A model generated the notes under the pieces. It was given only the letters and a program-made list of their open reading frames with translations, searched no databases and was not told the DNA's origin. From Streptomyces sp. adm13(2018) (GTDB lineage Bacteria > Actinomycetota > Actinomycetes > Streptomycetales > Streptomycetaceae): a stretch of DNA of 51,953 nucleotides. Shown piece after piece: positions 24,510 to 33,932 of the stretch. The stretch's first letter is position 1; every line of letters begins with the position of its first letter. The stretch lies in the NCBI RefSeq assembly GCF_008042145.1, contig NZ_RDBH01000129.1, positions 1,726,158-1,778,110 on the forward strand. The letters are read 5' to 3'. Both the position numbers and the translations under genes were made by a program.

Positions 24510-25351
24510 CTCTCTCCTTCGGCACCCGCCTGCGCTCCGCCATGGACGAGCGCGGCCCGCTCTGCGTCGGCATCGACCCGCACGCAGCCCTCCTCGACTC
24601 CTGGGGCCTGACCGACGACGTCGCCGGTCTGGAGCGGTTCACCTTCACGGTGGTCGAGGCGCTCGCGGACACCGTGGCCGTCTTCAAGCCGCAGTCCGCC
24701 TTCTTCGAGCGCTTCGGCTCGCGCGGTGTCGCCGTCCTGGAGCGCGCCGTCGCCGATCTGCGCGCGGCGGGCGGCCTGGTCGTCATGGACGCCAAGCGCG
24801 GCGACATCGGCTCGACCATGGCCGCGTACGCCGAGACGTACCTGCGCAAGGGCTCCCCGCTGTTCTCCGACGCGCTCACGGTCTCCCCGTACCTCGGCTA
24901 CGGCTCCCTGAAGCCGGCCGTCGACCTGGCCCGCGAGTCCGGGGCCGGTCTCTTCGTGCTGGCCCTGACCTCCAACCCGGAGGGCGCGGAGGTCCAGCGG
25001 GCGGTGCGCACCGAGGACCCGGCCGGCCGGACGATCGCCGCGACCATGCTCGGCCACCTGGCCGCGGAGAACGCCGGCGAGACCCCGATGGGCTCCTTCG
25101 GCGCGGTCGTCGGCGCCACCCTCGGCGACCTGTCCTCGTTCGCGCTGGACATCAACGGCCCGCTGCTCGCCCCCGGCATCGGCGCCCAGGGCGCCACCCC
25201 GGCCGATCTCCCCGCCGTCTTCGGCGCGGCCGTCGGCAACGTCGTCCCGAACGTCAGCCGCGGGGTCCTGCGGCACGGTCCGGACGCGGCCGCCCTGCGG
25301 GACTCGGCGCACCGGTACGCGGACGAGATCCGCGCGGCCGTCGAGGGCTGA
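24506..25351 (+). CDS. pyrF: orotidine-5'-phosphate decarboxylase (long form)
   Basis: PyrF decarboxylates OMP to UMP. At 281 residues it belongs to the longer bacterial subgroup. LCVGIDPHAALL is the substrate-binding Asp region and VVMDAKRGDIGSTMAAYAE carries the catalytic Asp-Lys-Asp set. The GTG start is coupled to the pyrD stop. It ends the pyr operon; orotate phosphoribosyltransferase (pyrE) is not in the window. Confidence 0.96.
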
Positions 25352-25538
25352 CGGGCTCCGCGGTCTCTCCGCAGGTCGGAGCGGATCGGCCCGGATGTCG
25401 GCACTGTTCCGGCCCGGTGGGACGACCCGTCCCGCCGGGCCGTCGTGCTCCTTGACGAAAACTTGGCTCAAAACCGGGTCGTTATGCCGGATAAGTCCCG
25501 GTCGGTCGATGCTGACCAGGACTTTTCCTTCGTTCTCG

Positions 25539-25567
25539 CTGACTGGAGCGGCCTCGGCCGCTAGTCT
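25539..25567 (+). promoter_or_regulatory. promoter of the IHF gene with a dyad in the spacer
   Basis: CTGACT (25539-25544) and TAGTCT (25562-25567) are spaced by exactly 17 bases, giving a start near 25574 and a leader of about 110 bases. A perfect dyad AGCGGCC-TC-GGCCGCT (25547-25562) fills the spacer and would be a good repressor site. This is the main element in the 331-base gap between pyrF and the IHF gene. Confidence 0.55.
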
Positions 25568-25586
25568 CCGGGGCAGAGCAGGCGTT

Positions 25587-25603
25587 CAACGGCCACGCCG
25601 TTG
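25587..25603 (+). other. leader hairpin of the IHF mRNA
   Basis: CAACGGC-CAC-GCCGTTG is a seven-base perfect stem with a three-base loop. It lies inside a larger imperfect pairing of GAGCAGGCG with GGCGTTGCTC. The predicted leader from about 25574 to 25682 is therefore structured. I could not match it to a known RNA family. Confidence 0.4.
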
Positions 25604-25682
25604 GGCGTTGCTCCACTGGTGTGGGGCGCGAGGTTCCTCACCGGTCCGTATCCGACAGATCGACATCCGAGGTGACGTAGGC

Positions 25683-26006
25683 GTGGCTCTTCCGCCCCTT
25701 ACCCCTGAACAGCGCGCAGCCGCGCTCGAAAAGGCCGCCGCGGCTCGCCGGGAGCGGGCCGAGGTCAAGAATCGACTCAAGCACTCCGGCGCCTCCCTCC
25801 ACGAGGTCATCAAGACCGGCCAGGAGAACGACGTCATCGGCAAGATGAAGGTCTCCGCCCTTCTCGAGTCCCTGCCGGGCGTGGGCAAGGTCCGCGCCAA
25901 GCAGATCATGGAGCGCCTCGGCATCTCCGAGAGCCGCCGCGTGCGCGGTCTCGGTTCCAACCAGATCGCCTCCCTGGAGCGCGAGTTCGGCAGCACCGGC
26001 GCCTGA
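25683..26006 (+). CDS. mihF: integration host factor, actinobacterial type (sIHF/mIHF)
   Basis: This small nucleoid-associated protein bends and bridges DNA and affects sporulation and antibiotic production in Streptomyces. The start is GTG 25683 (ALPPLTPEQRAAALEKA) after GAGGTG, giving 107 residues. A basic N-terminal helix (AAARRERAEVKNRLKHSG) is followed by a helix-two-turn-helix DNA-binding fold (ALLESLPGVGKVRAKQIMERLGIS). It corresponds to SCO1480 of S. coelicolor, which also lies between pyrF and gmk. It is unrelated to enteric IHF. Confidence 0.97.
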   Translation: MALPPLTPEQRAAALEKAAAARRERAEVKNRLKHSGASLHEVIKTGQENDVIGKMKVSALLESLPGVGKVRAKQIMERLGISESRRVRGLGSNQIASLEREFGSTGA

Positions 26007-26066
26007 TCCGGGTGCCGGTCCGGCTTCCGATCCGGGGCACGCGTCCCGGGCACCCCGGTGAAGCTG

Positions 26067-26073
26067 GAATAAT
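26067..26073 (+). promoter_or_regulatory. -10 element of a probable leaderless gmk promoter
   Basis: GAATAAT ends seven bases before the gmk ATG at 26080, one of the few AT-rich words in the area. The transcript would begin at or beside the start codon. No Shine-Dalgarno sequence precedes the ATG. Confidence 0.5.
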
Positions 26074-26079
26074 CGCTGC

Positions 26080-26652
26080 ATGGCAGCAGAGGTACGTCCG
26101 CGGCTGACCGTGCTCTCCGGCCCCTCCGGGGTCGGCAAGAGCACGGTCGTCGCTCATATGCGCAAGGTCCACCCCGAGGTCTGGCTCTCGGTGTCGGCGA
26201 CGACACGGAAGCCCCGCCCCGGCGAGAAGCACGGCGTCCACTACTTCTTCGTGACGGACGACGAGTTCGACAAGCTGATCGCCAACGGTGAACTCCTCGA
26301 ATGGGCCGAGTTCGCGGGCAACCGCTACGGCACCCCGCGGCGCGCGGTCCTCGACCGCCTCGACGCCGGGGAGCCGGTGCTCCTGGAGATCGACCTCCAG
26401 GGCGCCCGCCAGGTGAAGGACTCGATGTCCGAGTCCCAGCTGGTCTTCCTCGCCCCGCCGAGCTGGGAGGAACTGGTCCGCCGCCTCACCGGCCGCGGCA
26501 CCGAGTCGCCCGAGGTCATCGAGCGCCGTCTCGCCGCCGCGAAGGTCGAGCTGGCCGCCGAGTCGGAGTTCGACACCACCCTCGTCAACACCTCCGTCGA
26601 GGACGTCGCGCGTGAGCTGCTAACGTTGATGCTGTTGACTTCTGGGGAATGA
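26080..26652 (+). CDS. gmk: guanylate kinase
   Basis: Gmk phosphorylates GMP to GDP. The 190-residue product has the P-loop [11 protein letters not shown] (about 12-22), the GMP-binding stretch [21 protein letters not shown] and the lid region [17 protein letters not shown]. It starts at ATG 26080 without a visible ribosome binding site, and a -10 element lies close. rpoZ follows after 64 bases, the common gmk-rpoZ pair. Confidence 0.97.
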   Translation: MAAEVRPRLTVLSGPSGVGKSTVVAHMRKVHPEVWLSVSATTRKPRPGEKHGVHYFFVTDDEFDKLIANGELLEWAEFAGNRYGTPRRAVLDRLDAGEPVLLEIDLQGARQVKDSMSESQLVFLAPPSWEELVRRLTGRGTESPEVIERRLAAAKVELAAESEFDTTLVNTSVEDVARELLTLMLLTSGE

Positions 26653-26716
26653 TCCACTGTTTCCCCCGGACACCCACCGGTTGTCCGATCCTTTTTCCAT
26701 CTTCGGAAGGTAGAGC

Positions 26717-26989
26717 GTGTCCTCTTCCATCACCGCGCCCGAGGGCATCATCAACCCCCCGATCGACGAGCTGCTCGAGGCCACGGACTCGAAGTACAGC
26801 CTCGTGATCTACGCGGCCAAGCGCGCGCGTCAGATCAACGCGTACTACTCCCAGCTCGGCGAGGGCCTGCTGGAGTACGTGGGTCCGCTGGTCGACACCC
26901 ACGTCCACGAGAAGCCGCTCTCGATCGCCCTGCGCGAGATCAACGCGGGTCTGCTCACGTCCGAGGCCATCGAGGGCCCGGCCACCTGA
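26717..26989 (+). CDS. rpoZ: RNA polymerase omega subunit
   Basis: Omega helps assemble RNA polymerase around beta-prime. The 90-residue actinobacterial form starts at GTG 26717 after GGAAGG. It contains [29 protein letters not shown]-type core sequence, with the conserved KYSLV and AAKRARQIN stretches. It is downstream of gmk and upstream of a strong hairpin, so gmk-rpoZ form a unit. Confidence 0.96.
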   Translation: MSSSITAPEGIINPPIDELLEATDSKYSLVIYAAKRARQINAYYSQLGEGLLEYVGPLVDTHVHEKPLSIALREINAGLLTSEAIEGPAT

Positions 26990-27010
26990 GCACGGCACGT
27001 TCCTGCACCC

Positions 27011-27039
27011 CAGGCCCGGCGGAACATCCGCCGGGCCTG
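27011..27039 (+). terminator. terminator after rpoZ
   Basis: A 13-base perfect stem (CAGGCCCGGCGGA, 27011-27023, with 27027-27039) closes a three-base loop 22 bases after the rpoZ stop. Confidence 0.85.
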
Positions 27040-27086
27040 TGGTGTCTCATGGAGTCGTAGGCAACCGAGTGCGGGGAGTGGCAGTG

Positions 27087-28313
27087 GTGACCAAGCCGAA
27101 GGTCGTTCTGGGCGTCAGCGGCGGCATCGCCGCCTACAAGGCCTGTGAGCTGCTGCGGCGGCTCACCGAGTCGGGCCACGACGTCCGGGTCGTCCCCACC
27201 GACTCCGCCCTCCACTTCGTCGGCGCCGCCACCTGGTCCGCGCTCTCCGGCCACCCCGTCTCCACCGAGGTGTGGGACAGCGTCCACGAGGTGCCGCACG
27301 TCCGCATCGGCCAGGCCGCCGACCTCGTCGTGGTAGCCCCCGCCACCGCCGACATGCTCGCCAAGGCCGCCCACGGCCTCGCGGACGACCTGCTCACCAA
27401 CACGCTGCTCACCGCGCGCTGTCCCGTCGTCTTCGCCCCCGCCATGCACACCGAGATGTGGGAGCACCCGGCCACCCAGGAGAACGTGGCGACGCTGCGG
27501 CGCCGCGGGGCCGTCGTCATCGAGCCCGCCGTCGGCCGCCTCACCGGCGTCGACACCGGCAAGGGCCGGCTGCCCGACCCGGCGGAGATCTTCGAGGTCT
27601 GCCGGCACGTCGTGAACCGGCACCGTCTCACCCCCGGCGGCGCCGCCCCCGACCTCGCCGGACGGCACGTCGTGGTCAGCGCCGGCGGCACCCGGGAGCC
27701 CCTCGACCCCGTCCGTTACCTGGGCAACCGCTCCTCGGGGAAGCAGGGGTACGCGCTCGCGCGGGCCGCCGCCGCCCGGGGGGCCCGGGTCACCCTCGTC
27801 GAGGCCAACACCGGCATCCCCGACCCGGCCGGCGTCGACGTCGTCCACGTCGGCACCGCCGTCCAGCTCCGCGAGGCCGTGCTCAAGGCCGTCGCCGACG
27901 CCGACGCCGTGGTCATGGCGGCCGCCGTCGCCGACTTCCGCCCGGCCGTCTACGCCATCGGGAAGATCAAGAAGAAGGACGACGGCGGGGCGCCCACCGT
28001 GGAACTCGTCCGCAACCCCGACATCCTCGCCGAGATCTCCGCCGACCGGGCCCTGCCCGGCCAGGTGGTCGTCGGCTTCGCCGCCGAGACCGACGACGTC
28101 CTCGCCCACGGCCGGGACAAGCTCCGCCGCAAGGGCTGCGACCTCCTCGTCGTCAACGAGGTGGGGGAGCGCAAGACCTTCGGCTCCGAGGAGAACGAGG
28201 CCGTGGTGCTCGCCGCCGACGGCGCCGAGACCCCCGTGCCGTACGGTCCGAAGGAGGCGCTCGCCGAGACCGTCTGGGACCTGGTCCTGCCCCGGCTGCG
28301 CCCCACGACCTGA
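27087..28313 (+). CDS. coaBC: bifunctional phosphopantothenoylcysteine decarboxylase / phosphopantothenate--cysteine ligase
   Basis: CoaBC performs two consecutive steps of coenzyme A synthesis. The N-terminal flavin-dependent CoaC half has LGVSGGIAAYKACELL, VVVAPATADMLAKAAHGLADDLLTN and PAMHTEMWEHPATQENV. The CoaB half has VSAGGTREPLDPVRYLGNRSSGKQG and the late KKCDLLV-like segment (KGCDLLVVNEVG). GTG 27087 is preferred because GGGGAG ends eight bases before it; GTG codons at 27078 and 27084 are alternatives. That gives 408 residues. Confidence 0.95.
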   Translation: MTKPKVVLGVSGGIAAYKACELLRRLTESGHDVRVVPTDSALHFVGAATWSALSGHPVSTEVWDSVHEVPHVRIGQAADLVVVAPATADMLAKAAHGLADDLLTNTLLTARCPVVFAPAMHTEMWEHPATQENVATLRRRGAVVIEPAVGRLTGVDTGKGRLPDPAEIFEVCRHVVNRHRLTPGGAAPDLAGRHVVVSAGGTREPLDPVRYLGNRSSGKQGYALARAAAARGARVTLVEANTGIPDPAGVDVVHVGTAVQLREAVLKAVADADAVVMAAAVADFRPAVYAIGKIKKKDDGGAPTVELVRNPDILAEISADRALPGQVVVGFAAETDDVLAHGRDKLRRKGCDLLVVNEVGERKTFGSEENEAVVLAADGAETPVPYGPKEALAETVWDLVLPRLRPTT

Positions 28314-28472
28314 CGCATCTCACCCGGGCGGACCCCGAGCGGACCGTCGATCCAGCGCGATGCGTGTGACGTACGCCCCATCAGGGCGTTCGTCCGCCGG
28401 GAAGCGGCCGGATTCACCCGCTCAGGGCATTCGCCAGGCGAGACACCTGGTCCATCCCGCGACCACGACCGA

Positions 28473-28478
28473 TAGACT
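28473..28478 (+). promoter_or_regulatory. candidate -10 of metK
   Basis: TAGACT lies 81 bases before the metK GTG, predicting a leader of roughly 75 bases with a short GGGGC-GCA-GCCCC hairpin. The -35 region is weak. The rest of the 246-base gap after coaBC shows no coding frame. I looked for a SAM riboswitch and could not recognise one. Confidence 0.4.
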
Positions 28479-28559
28479 GTCCGCGGAACGTCTTGGGGCG
28501 CAGCCCCCTGCCGGTCCGTCAACGAAGAGCCAGCAGCCGCTGCAACCCCAGGGAGCGTT

Positions 28560-29768
<1,209 letters not shown>

Positions 29769-29784
29769 GCACCCCTGGCACGTC

Positions 29785-29823
29785 GCCGAAGCCCGGTACC
29801 CCGCGGGGGCACCGGGCTTCGGC
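29785..29823 (+). terminator. terminator after metK
   Basis: A 13-base perfect stem (GCCGAAGCCCGGT, 29785-29797, with 29811-29823) encloses a loop that can pair further (CCCC/GGGG). Confidence 0.85.
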
Positions 29824-29861
29824 CTGCCCGGCTGTCGGTGGCGTCTGGTAGGTATGGGGCT

Positions 29862-32000
29862 GTGAGCAGCGAGAAAGAGAGTCCCGACGCGGCCCATGAG
29901 CCCGAGCAGCTCGCGCTCATCCGGGAGACCGTGCGGACGGCGAAGGTGCCGCGGGCCAAACCCCGGACCTGGCGCGGCGCCGCGCTGGCCAAGGAGCTGC
30001 CCGTCGCGCGGGTCGTGGTCAACAAGGGATCGCTCCACCTCGACCAGTTCTTCGACTACGCGGTCCCCGAGGAGCTGGACGAGGCGGCTCAGCCCGGGGT
30101 CCGGGTCCGGGTGCGCTTCGGCGCGGGGGCCCACCAGGTCAAGAACGGACGCCGGGAGGGCGGGCGGCTCATCGACGGCTTCCTCGTCGAGCGCCGGGCC
30201 ACCTCCGACTACTCGGGCCCCCTGGCCGCGCTCGCCGACGTCGTCTCCCCCGAACCGGTCCTCGGACCGGAACAGCTCGGACTCGCCCGCGCCGTCGCCG
30301 ACCGGTACGCCGGGAGCCTCGCCGACGTGCTCCAGCTGGCCGTGCCGCCGCGCAGCGCCCGCGCCGAGGGACGCCCCTCACCGGAGCCGCTGCCCCCGCC
30401 CGCCGCGCCGGAACCGGCGAGCTGGGCGCGGTACGAGCGCGGGCCCGCGTTCCTCGACTCCCTCGCCCGCGGCGGGGCCCCCCGGGCCGTGTGGAACGCC
30501 CTGCCGGGACCGCACTGGGCCGAGGAGATCGCCCGCGCCGTCGGCGCCACCCTGGCCTCCGGCCGGGGCGCCCTCGTCGTCGTGCCCGACGGCCGCGCCG
30601 CCGACCGGGTCGACGCCGCCCTCACCGCCGTCCTGGGGGAGGGGCGGCACGCCCTGCTCACCGCCGACGCGGGCCCCGAGAAGCGGTACGCGCAGTGGCT
30701 CGCCGTGCGGCGGGGCTCCGTCCGTGCCGTCGTCGGCACCCGGGCCGCGATGTTCGCCCCCGTCCGGGACCTCGGCCTGGTCGCCCTCTGGGACGACGGC
30801 GACGGCAGCCACAGCGAGCCGCACGCTCCGCAGCCTCACGCGCGCGAGGTGCTGCTGCTCCGCGCCGCCCACGACCGCTGCGGCTTCCTGCTCGGCAGCA
30901 CCGCCTGCACTGTCGAGGCCGCCCAGCTCGTCGAGTCCGGCTGGGCCAAGGGGCTGTTCGCCGGACGGGAGCAGGTCCGCAGGGCCGCACCGCTGATCCG
31001 CACCGTGGGCGACGGCGAACTGGCCCGTGACGAGGCCGCGCGGGCCGCCCGGCTGCCGTCGCTGGCCTGGCAGACCGTGCGCGAGGGGCTCAAGACCGGC
31101 CCCGTCCTCGTCCAGGTGCCCCGCCGGGGGTACGTGCCGCGGCTCGCCTGCGAGCGCTGCCGGACGCCCGCCCGCTGCCGGCACTGCGCCGGGCCCCTGG
31201 AGGCCCCCGAGCAGCAGGAGCTGCACTGCGGCTGGTGCGGGCGCGGCGCGGGCGACTGGCACTGCGTGGAGTGCGGCTCGACCAGGCTGCGGGCCCAGGT
31301 CGTCGGCGCGCGCCGGACGGCGGAGGAGCTCGGCCGGGCCTTCCCGGCGGTACCGGTGAGGACCTCCGGCCGCGACCACGTCCTCGACACCGTGCCCGGG
31401 CGCCCCGCGCTCGTCGTCTCCACCCCGGGCGCCGAACCGGTCGCCGAGGGCGGCTACGCGGCGGCGCTGCTCCTCGACGGCTGGGCCATGCTTGGCCGGC
31501 CGGACCTCCGCGCGGGCGAGGAGGCCCTGCGCCGCTGGATAGACGCGGCCTCGCTCGTCCGGGGCCAGCCCGAGGGCGGCACCGTGGTCGTGGTCGCCGA
31601 GCCGACGCTCCGGCCCGTGCAGGCGCTGGTCCGCTGGGACCCGGTCGGGCACGCCCAGCGCGAGCTGGCCGAGCGCGCCGAGCTGGGCTTTCCGCCGGTC
31701 TCCCGGATGGCGGCCGTCACCGGCCCGCCGGAGGCCGTCGAGGGACTCCTCGCGGCGGCCGGGCTGCCCTCCGACGCCGAGATCCTCGGTCCGGTGCCGC
31801 TGCCGGTGGTCCGCCCCGGCGGCCCCCGCAGACCGGGCGATCCGCCGCCGGGCGAGCAGTGGGAGCGGGCGCTGGTACGGGTCCCGCCGGGCAGCGGCGC
31901 GGCCCTGGCGGCCGCACTCAAACAGGCGCGGGCGGCCCGGCTGACCCGAGGTGGCGGCGACCCGGTCCGGATCCGGGTGGACCCGCCGGACATCGGCTGA
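29862..32000 (+). CDS. priA: PriA-like primosomal protein N' lacking helicase motifs
   Basis: PriA reloads the replisome at stalled forks in other bacteria. The 712-residue product from GTG 29862 keeps the 3'-DNA-binding N-terminal domain (RVVVNKGSLHLDQFFDYAVP) and the cysteine-rich zinc insert (CERCRTPARCRHC ... CGWCG ... CVECG). It has no Walker A sequence: the expected GxTGSGKT site reads ATLASGRGALVVVPDG, and DEEH is WDDGDGSH. This degenerate form is the rule in actinobacteria, so it probably acts as a scaffold and not a motor. A TAGGTA six to seven bases before the GTG suggests leaderless transcription. Confidence 0.9.
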   Translation: MSSEKESPDAAHEPEQLALIRETVRTAKVPRAKPRTWRGAALAKELPVARVVVNKGSLHLDQFFDYAVPEELDEAAQPGVRVRVRFGAGAHQVKNGRREGGRLIDGFLVERRATSDYSGPLAALADVVSPEPVLGPEQLGLARAVADRYAGSLADVLQLAVPPRSARAEGRPSPEPLPPPAAPEPASWARYERGPAFLDSLARGGAPRAVWNALPGPHWAEEIARAVGATLASGRGALVVVPDGRAADRVDAALTAVLGEGRHALLTADAGPEKRYAQWLAVRRGSVRAVVGTRAAMFAPVRDLGLVALWDDGDGSHSEPHAPQPHAREVLLLRAAHDRCGFLLGSTACTVEAAQLVESGWAKGLFAGREQVRRAAPLIRTVGDGELARDEAARAARLPSLAWQTVREGLKTGPVLVQVPRRGYVPRLACERCRTPARCRHCAGPLEAPEQQELHCGWCGRGAGDWHCVECGSTRLRAQVVGARRTAEELGRAFPAVPVRTSGRDHVLDTVPGRPALVVSTPGAEPVAEGGYAAALLLDGWAMLGRPDLRAGEEALRRWIDAASLVRGQPEGGTVVVVAEPTLRPVQALVRWDPVGHAQRELAERAELGFPPVSRMAAVTGPPEAVEGLLAAAGLPSDAEILGPVPLPVVRPGGPRRPGDPPPGEQWERALVRVPPGSGAALAAALKQARAARLTRGGGDPVRIRVDPPDIG

Positions 32001-32182
32001 GCGGCTACGGGCGCCGCGGGGGCGGCACGAGGGCGGCCCGGCCCGGGAGGCCCCGGGCCGGGGGCGGACGGCCGCCCGCCCCGCGTGGCCCGGCCCGGGG
32101 CGGCGCCCGGCCCCGCGTGGCCCCGGCACGGCGGCGGCCGCCCGCCCCGGTCGGGGCGGACGGCCGTGGGGCCGTTCCCGGG

Positions 32183-32629
32183 TCAGCCGTTGCGCGGGCC
32201 CGGGACTCCTGGGACGCGGTGGGCTCCGCCCTCGGCGTCACCAAGCAGGCCGTCCACCGCCGTTATGGTGCCCGGCTGGGGCGCCCGCCGGGCACCATAA
32301 CGGCGGTGGACGGCCTGCTTGGTGACGCCGAGGGCGGAGCCCACCGCGTCCCAGGAGAAGCCGAGGGAGCGGTCGAAGTCGACCGCGGCGGTCACCAGGG
32401 TCTCGACGCTGTCCCGCAGTTCCTGGGCGAGCCGGACGGTGGGGGCGGGGGCCCGCCCGTAGACGACGAAGCCCGTGGACGGGCCGGAGCGGCGAGGGCG
32501 GTAGACATTGCCCAGCTGGGCCGTGAGCGTGCGCAGTGCGTCCACCTGCCGCCGGACCCGCTCGATGTCCCGCACCAGCAGGTGCAGACTCGCCCGGGCC
32601 TGGGCGTCGTGGGTGGCGTGGTCGGCCAT
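32183..32629 (-). CDS. small HTH protein with 3' end altered by an inverted duplication
   Basis: The gene starts at the minus-strand ATG 32629 ([15 protein letters not shown]) after AGAGG. Residues 10-40 are likely helical, and a conserved-looking [23 protein letters not shown]-type segment follows. A helix-turn-helix is at about 90-113 ([20 protein letters not shown]), similar to sigma region 4-like HTHs. From about residue 117 (ARRAPQPG...) the sequence is the antisense of its own HTH-coding DNA and ends at an arbitrary stop (148 residues). The native C-terminus is therefore missing or displaced. The position between priA and fmt matches a conserved Streptomyces hypothetical. DNA binding is inferred; target unknown. 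Confidence 0.75.
   Translation of the reverse strand: MADHATHDAQARASLHLLVRDIERVRRQVDALRTLTAQLGNVYRPRRSGPSTGFVVYGRAPAPTVRLAQELRDSVETLVTAAVDFDRSLGFSWDAVGSALGVTKQAVHRRYGARRAPQPGTITAVDGLLGDAEGGAHRVPGVPGPRNG
32206..32357. repeat. 71-base perfect inverted repeat at the 3' end of the HTH gene
   Basis: The left arm 32206-32276 is the exact reverse complement of 32287-32357; the spacer is 10 bases. The right arm carries the sense HTH coding sequence of the minus-strand gene, so the left arm is the extra inverted copy. This is far longer than any terminator stem in the window except the comparable structure in pyrB. The GC-rich stretch 32001-32182 beyond it shows no convincing gene. It may hold the displaced 3' end. 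Confidence 0.93.
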
Positions 32630-32804
32630 GTGAGAGCCTCTCGAACCGGCATGTAAGGGGAAGGGCCGCAGGGGGGAACGGCGACCCGATTCGGTCAATC
32701 TCTCTTGACCAACGCGCCACCCGGGGTTGGGTCACGCTGCGGGGGCGTACACGCATATGCGCGGGGCGCTCGTCCTTCCGTACGCCCCCTCCGCCGGGGG
32801 CGCC

Positions 32805-32810
32805 TAGACT
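32805..32810 (+). promoter_or_regulatory. -10 element of fmt
   Basis: TAGACT, identical to the candidate -10 of metK, lies 46 bases before the fmt ATG. A -35 is not clear. Confidence 0.45.
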
Positions 32811-32856
32811 GGTGCGCTGCCCGCAAAGCCCCCGGAGAGACAGGCAGTCGACACTC

Positions 32857-33789
32857 ATGAAGCTCGTCTTCGCAGGCACCCCCGAGGTCGCCGTTCCCGC
32901 CCTGGACGCCCTGCTCGCCTCCGGCCGGCACGAGGTGGCCGCCGTCGTCACCCGCCCGGACGCCCCGGCGGGACGCGGCCGGCGGCTGGTCGCGAGCCCG
33001 GTGGCCCAGCGCGCGGAGGAGGCGGGCATCGAGGTCCTCAAGCCCGCCCGGCCGCGGGACGAGGAGTTCCTGGCCCGGCTGCGGGAGATCGCCCCCGACT
33101 GCTGCCCGGTGGTCGCCTACGGCGCCCTGCTGCCCAAGGTCGCCCTCGACATCCCCGCCCGGGGCTGGGTCAACCTGCACTTCTCGCTGCTGCCCGCCTG
33201 GCGCGGTGCCGCGCCCGTGCAGCACTCGCTGATGGCGGGCGACGAGGTGACGGGCGCGTCGACCTTCCTCATCGAGGAGGGCCTGGACTCGGGGCCGGTC
33301 TACGGCGTGGTCACCGAGGACGTCCGGCCGACCGACACCAGCGGCGACCTGCTCACCCGGCTCGCCTTCGCGGGCGCCGGGCTGCTCGCCGCGACCATGG
33401 ACGGCATCGAGGACGGCGCGCTCCAGGCCGTCCCGCAGCCGGTCGAGGGGATCACCCTCGCCCCGAAGATCCAGGTCGAGGACGCCCACGTCGACTTCGC
33501 CGCCCCCGCGCTGCGGGTGGACCGCGTGGTCCGCGGCTGCACCCCGGCCCCCGGCGCCTGGACCGTCTTCCGGGGCGAGCGCCTCAAGCTGATCCAGGTC
33601 GCCCCGCTGCCCGACCGCACCGAGCTGGCCCCGGGGCAGCTCGTCGTGGGCAAGAACAACGTGTACGCGGGCACCGGCTCGTACGCCGTGGAGCTCCTCT
33701 GGGTCCAGCCGCAGGGCAAGAAGCCGATGAAGGCCGCGGACTGGGCCCGCGGCGTGCGGATCAGCGAGGGCGAGCGCCTCGGCGTCTGA
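32857..33789 (+). CDS. fmt: methionyl-tRNA formyltransferase
   Basis: Fmt formylates initiator Met-tRNA using 10-formyl-THF. From ATG 32857 ([19 protein letters not shown]) it has 310 residues. The formyltransferase core has the Asn-His and SLLP region ([18 protein letters not shown]), the GxxxF loop [17 protein letters not shown], and the C-terminal OB-like domain beginning near 205. It is followed by a hairpin and rsmB. Confidence 0.97.
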   Translation: MKLVFAGTPEVAVPALDALLASGRHEVAAVVTRPDAPAGRGRRLVASPVAQRAEEAGIEVLKPARPRDEEFLARLREIAPDCCPVVAYGALLPKVALDIPARGWVNLHFSLLPAWRGAAPVQHSLMAGDEVTGASTFLIEEGLDSGPVYGVVTEDVRPTDTSGDLLTRLAFAGAGLLAATMDGIEDGALQAVPQPVEGITLAPKIQVEDAHVDFAAPALRVDRVVRGCTPAPGAWTVFRGERLKLIQVAPLPDRTELAPGQLVVGKNNVYAGTGSYAVELLWVQPQGKKPMKAADWARGVRISEGERLGV

Positions 33790-33794
33790 CCGCA

Positions 33795-33823
33795 CCGCCG
33801 GTCCCGCGGGACGGGACCGGCGG
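33795..33823 (+). terminator. terminator after fmt
   Basis: A 12-base perfect stem (CCGCCGGTCCCG, 33795-33806, with 33812-33823) and five-base loop lie five bases after the fmt stop. Confidence 0.75.
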
Positions 33824-33932
33824 CACGGCGGCCGTGCCGGGGCCGGTCGCCGCCGGGGGCGTTTTCCCCGGCACGCGCCCGCGGACGTACGCTGAGGTGG
33901 TTCGACCCCTCATTTCGTCACGCGGAGCACCT

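Noticed and set aside
28314-28559. SAM riboswitch upstream of metK
   Set aside because: The gap was read for a SAM-I/IV or SMK-like core. Only short, weak stems were found, so none is claimed. A covariance-model search would decide.
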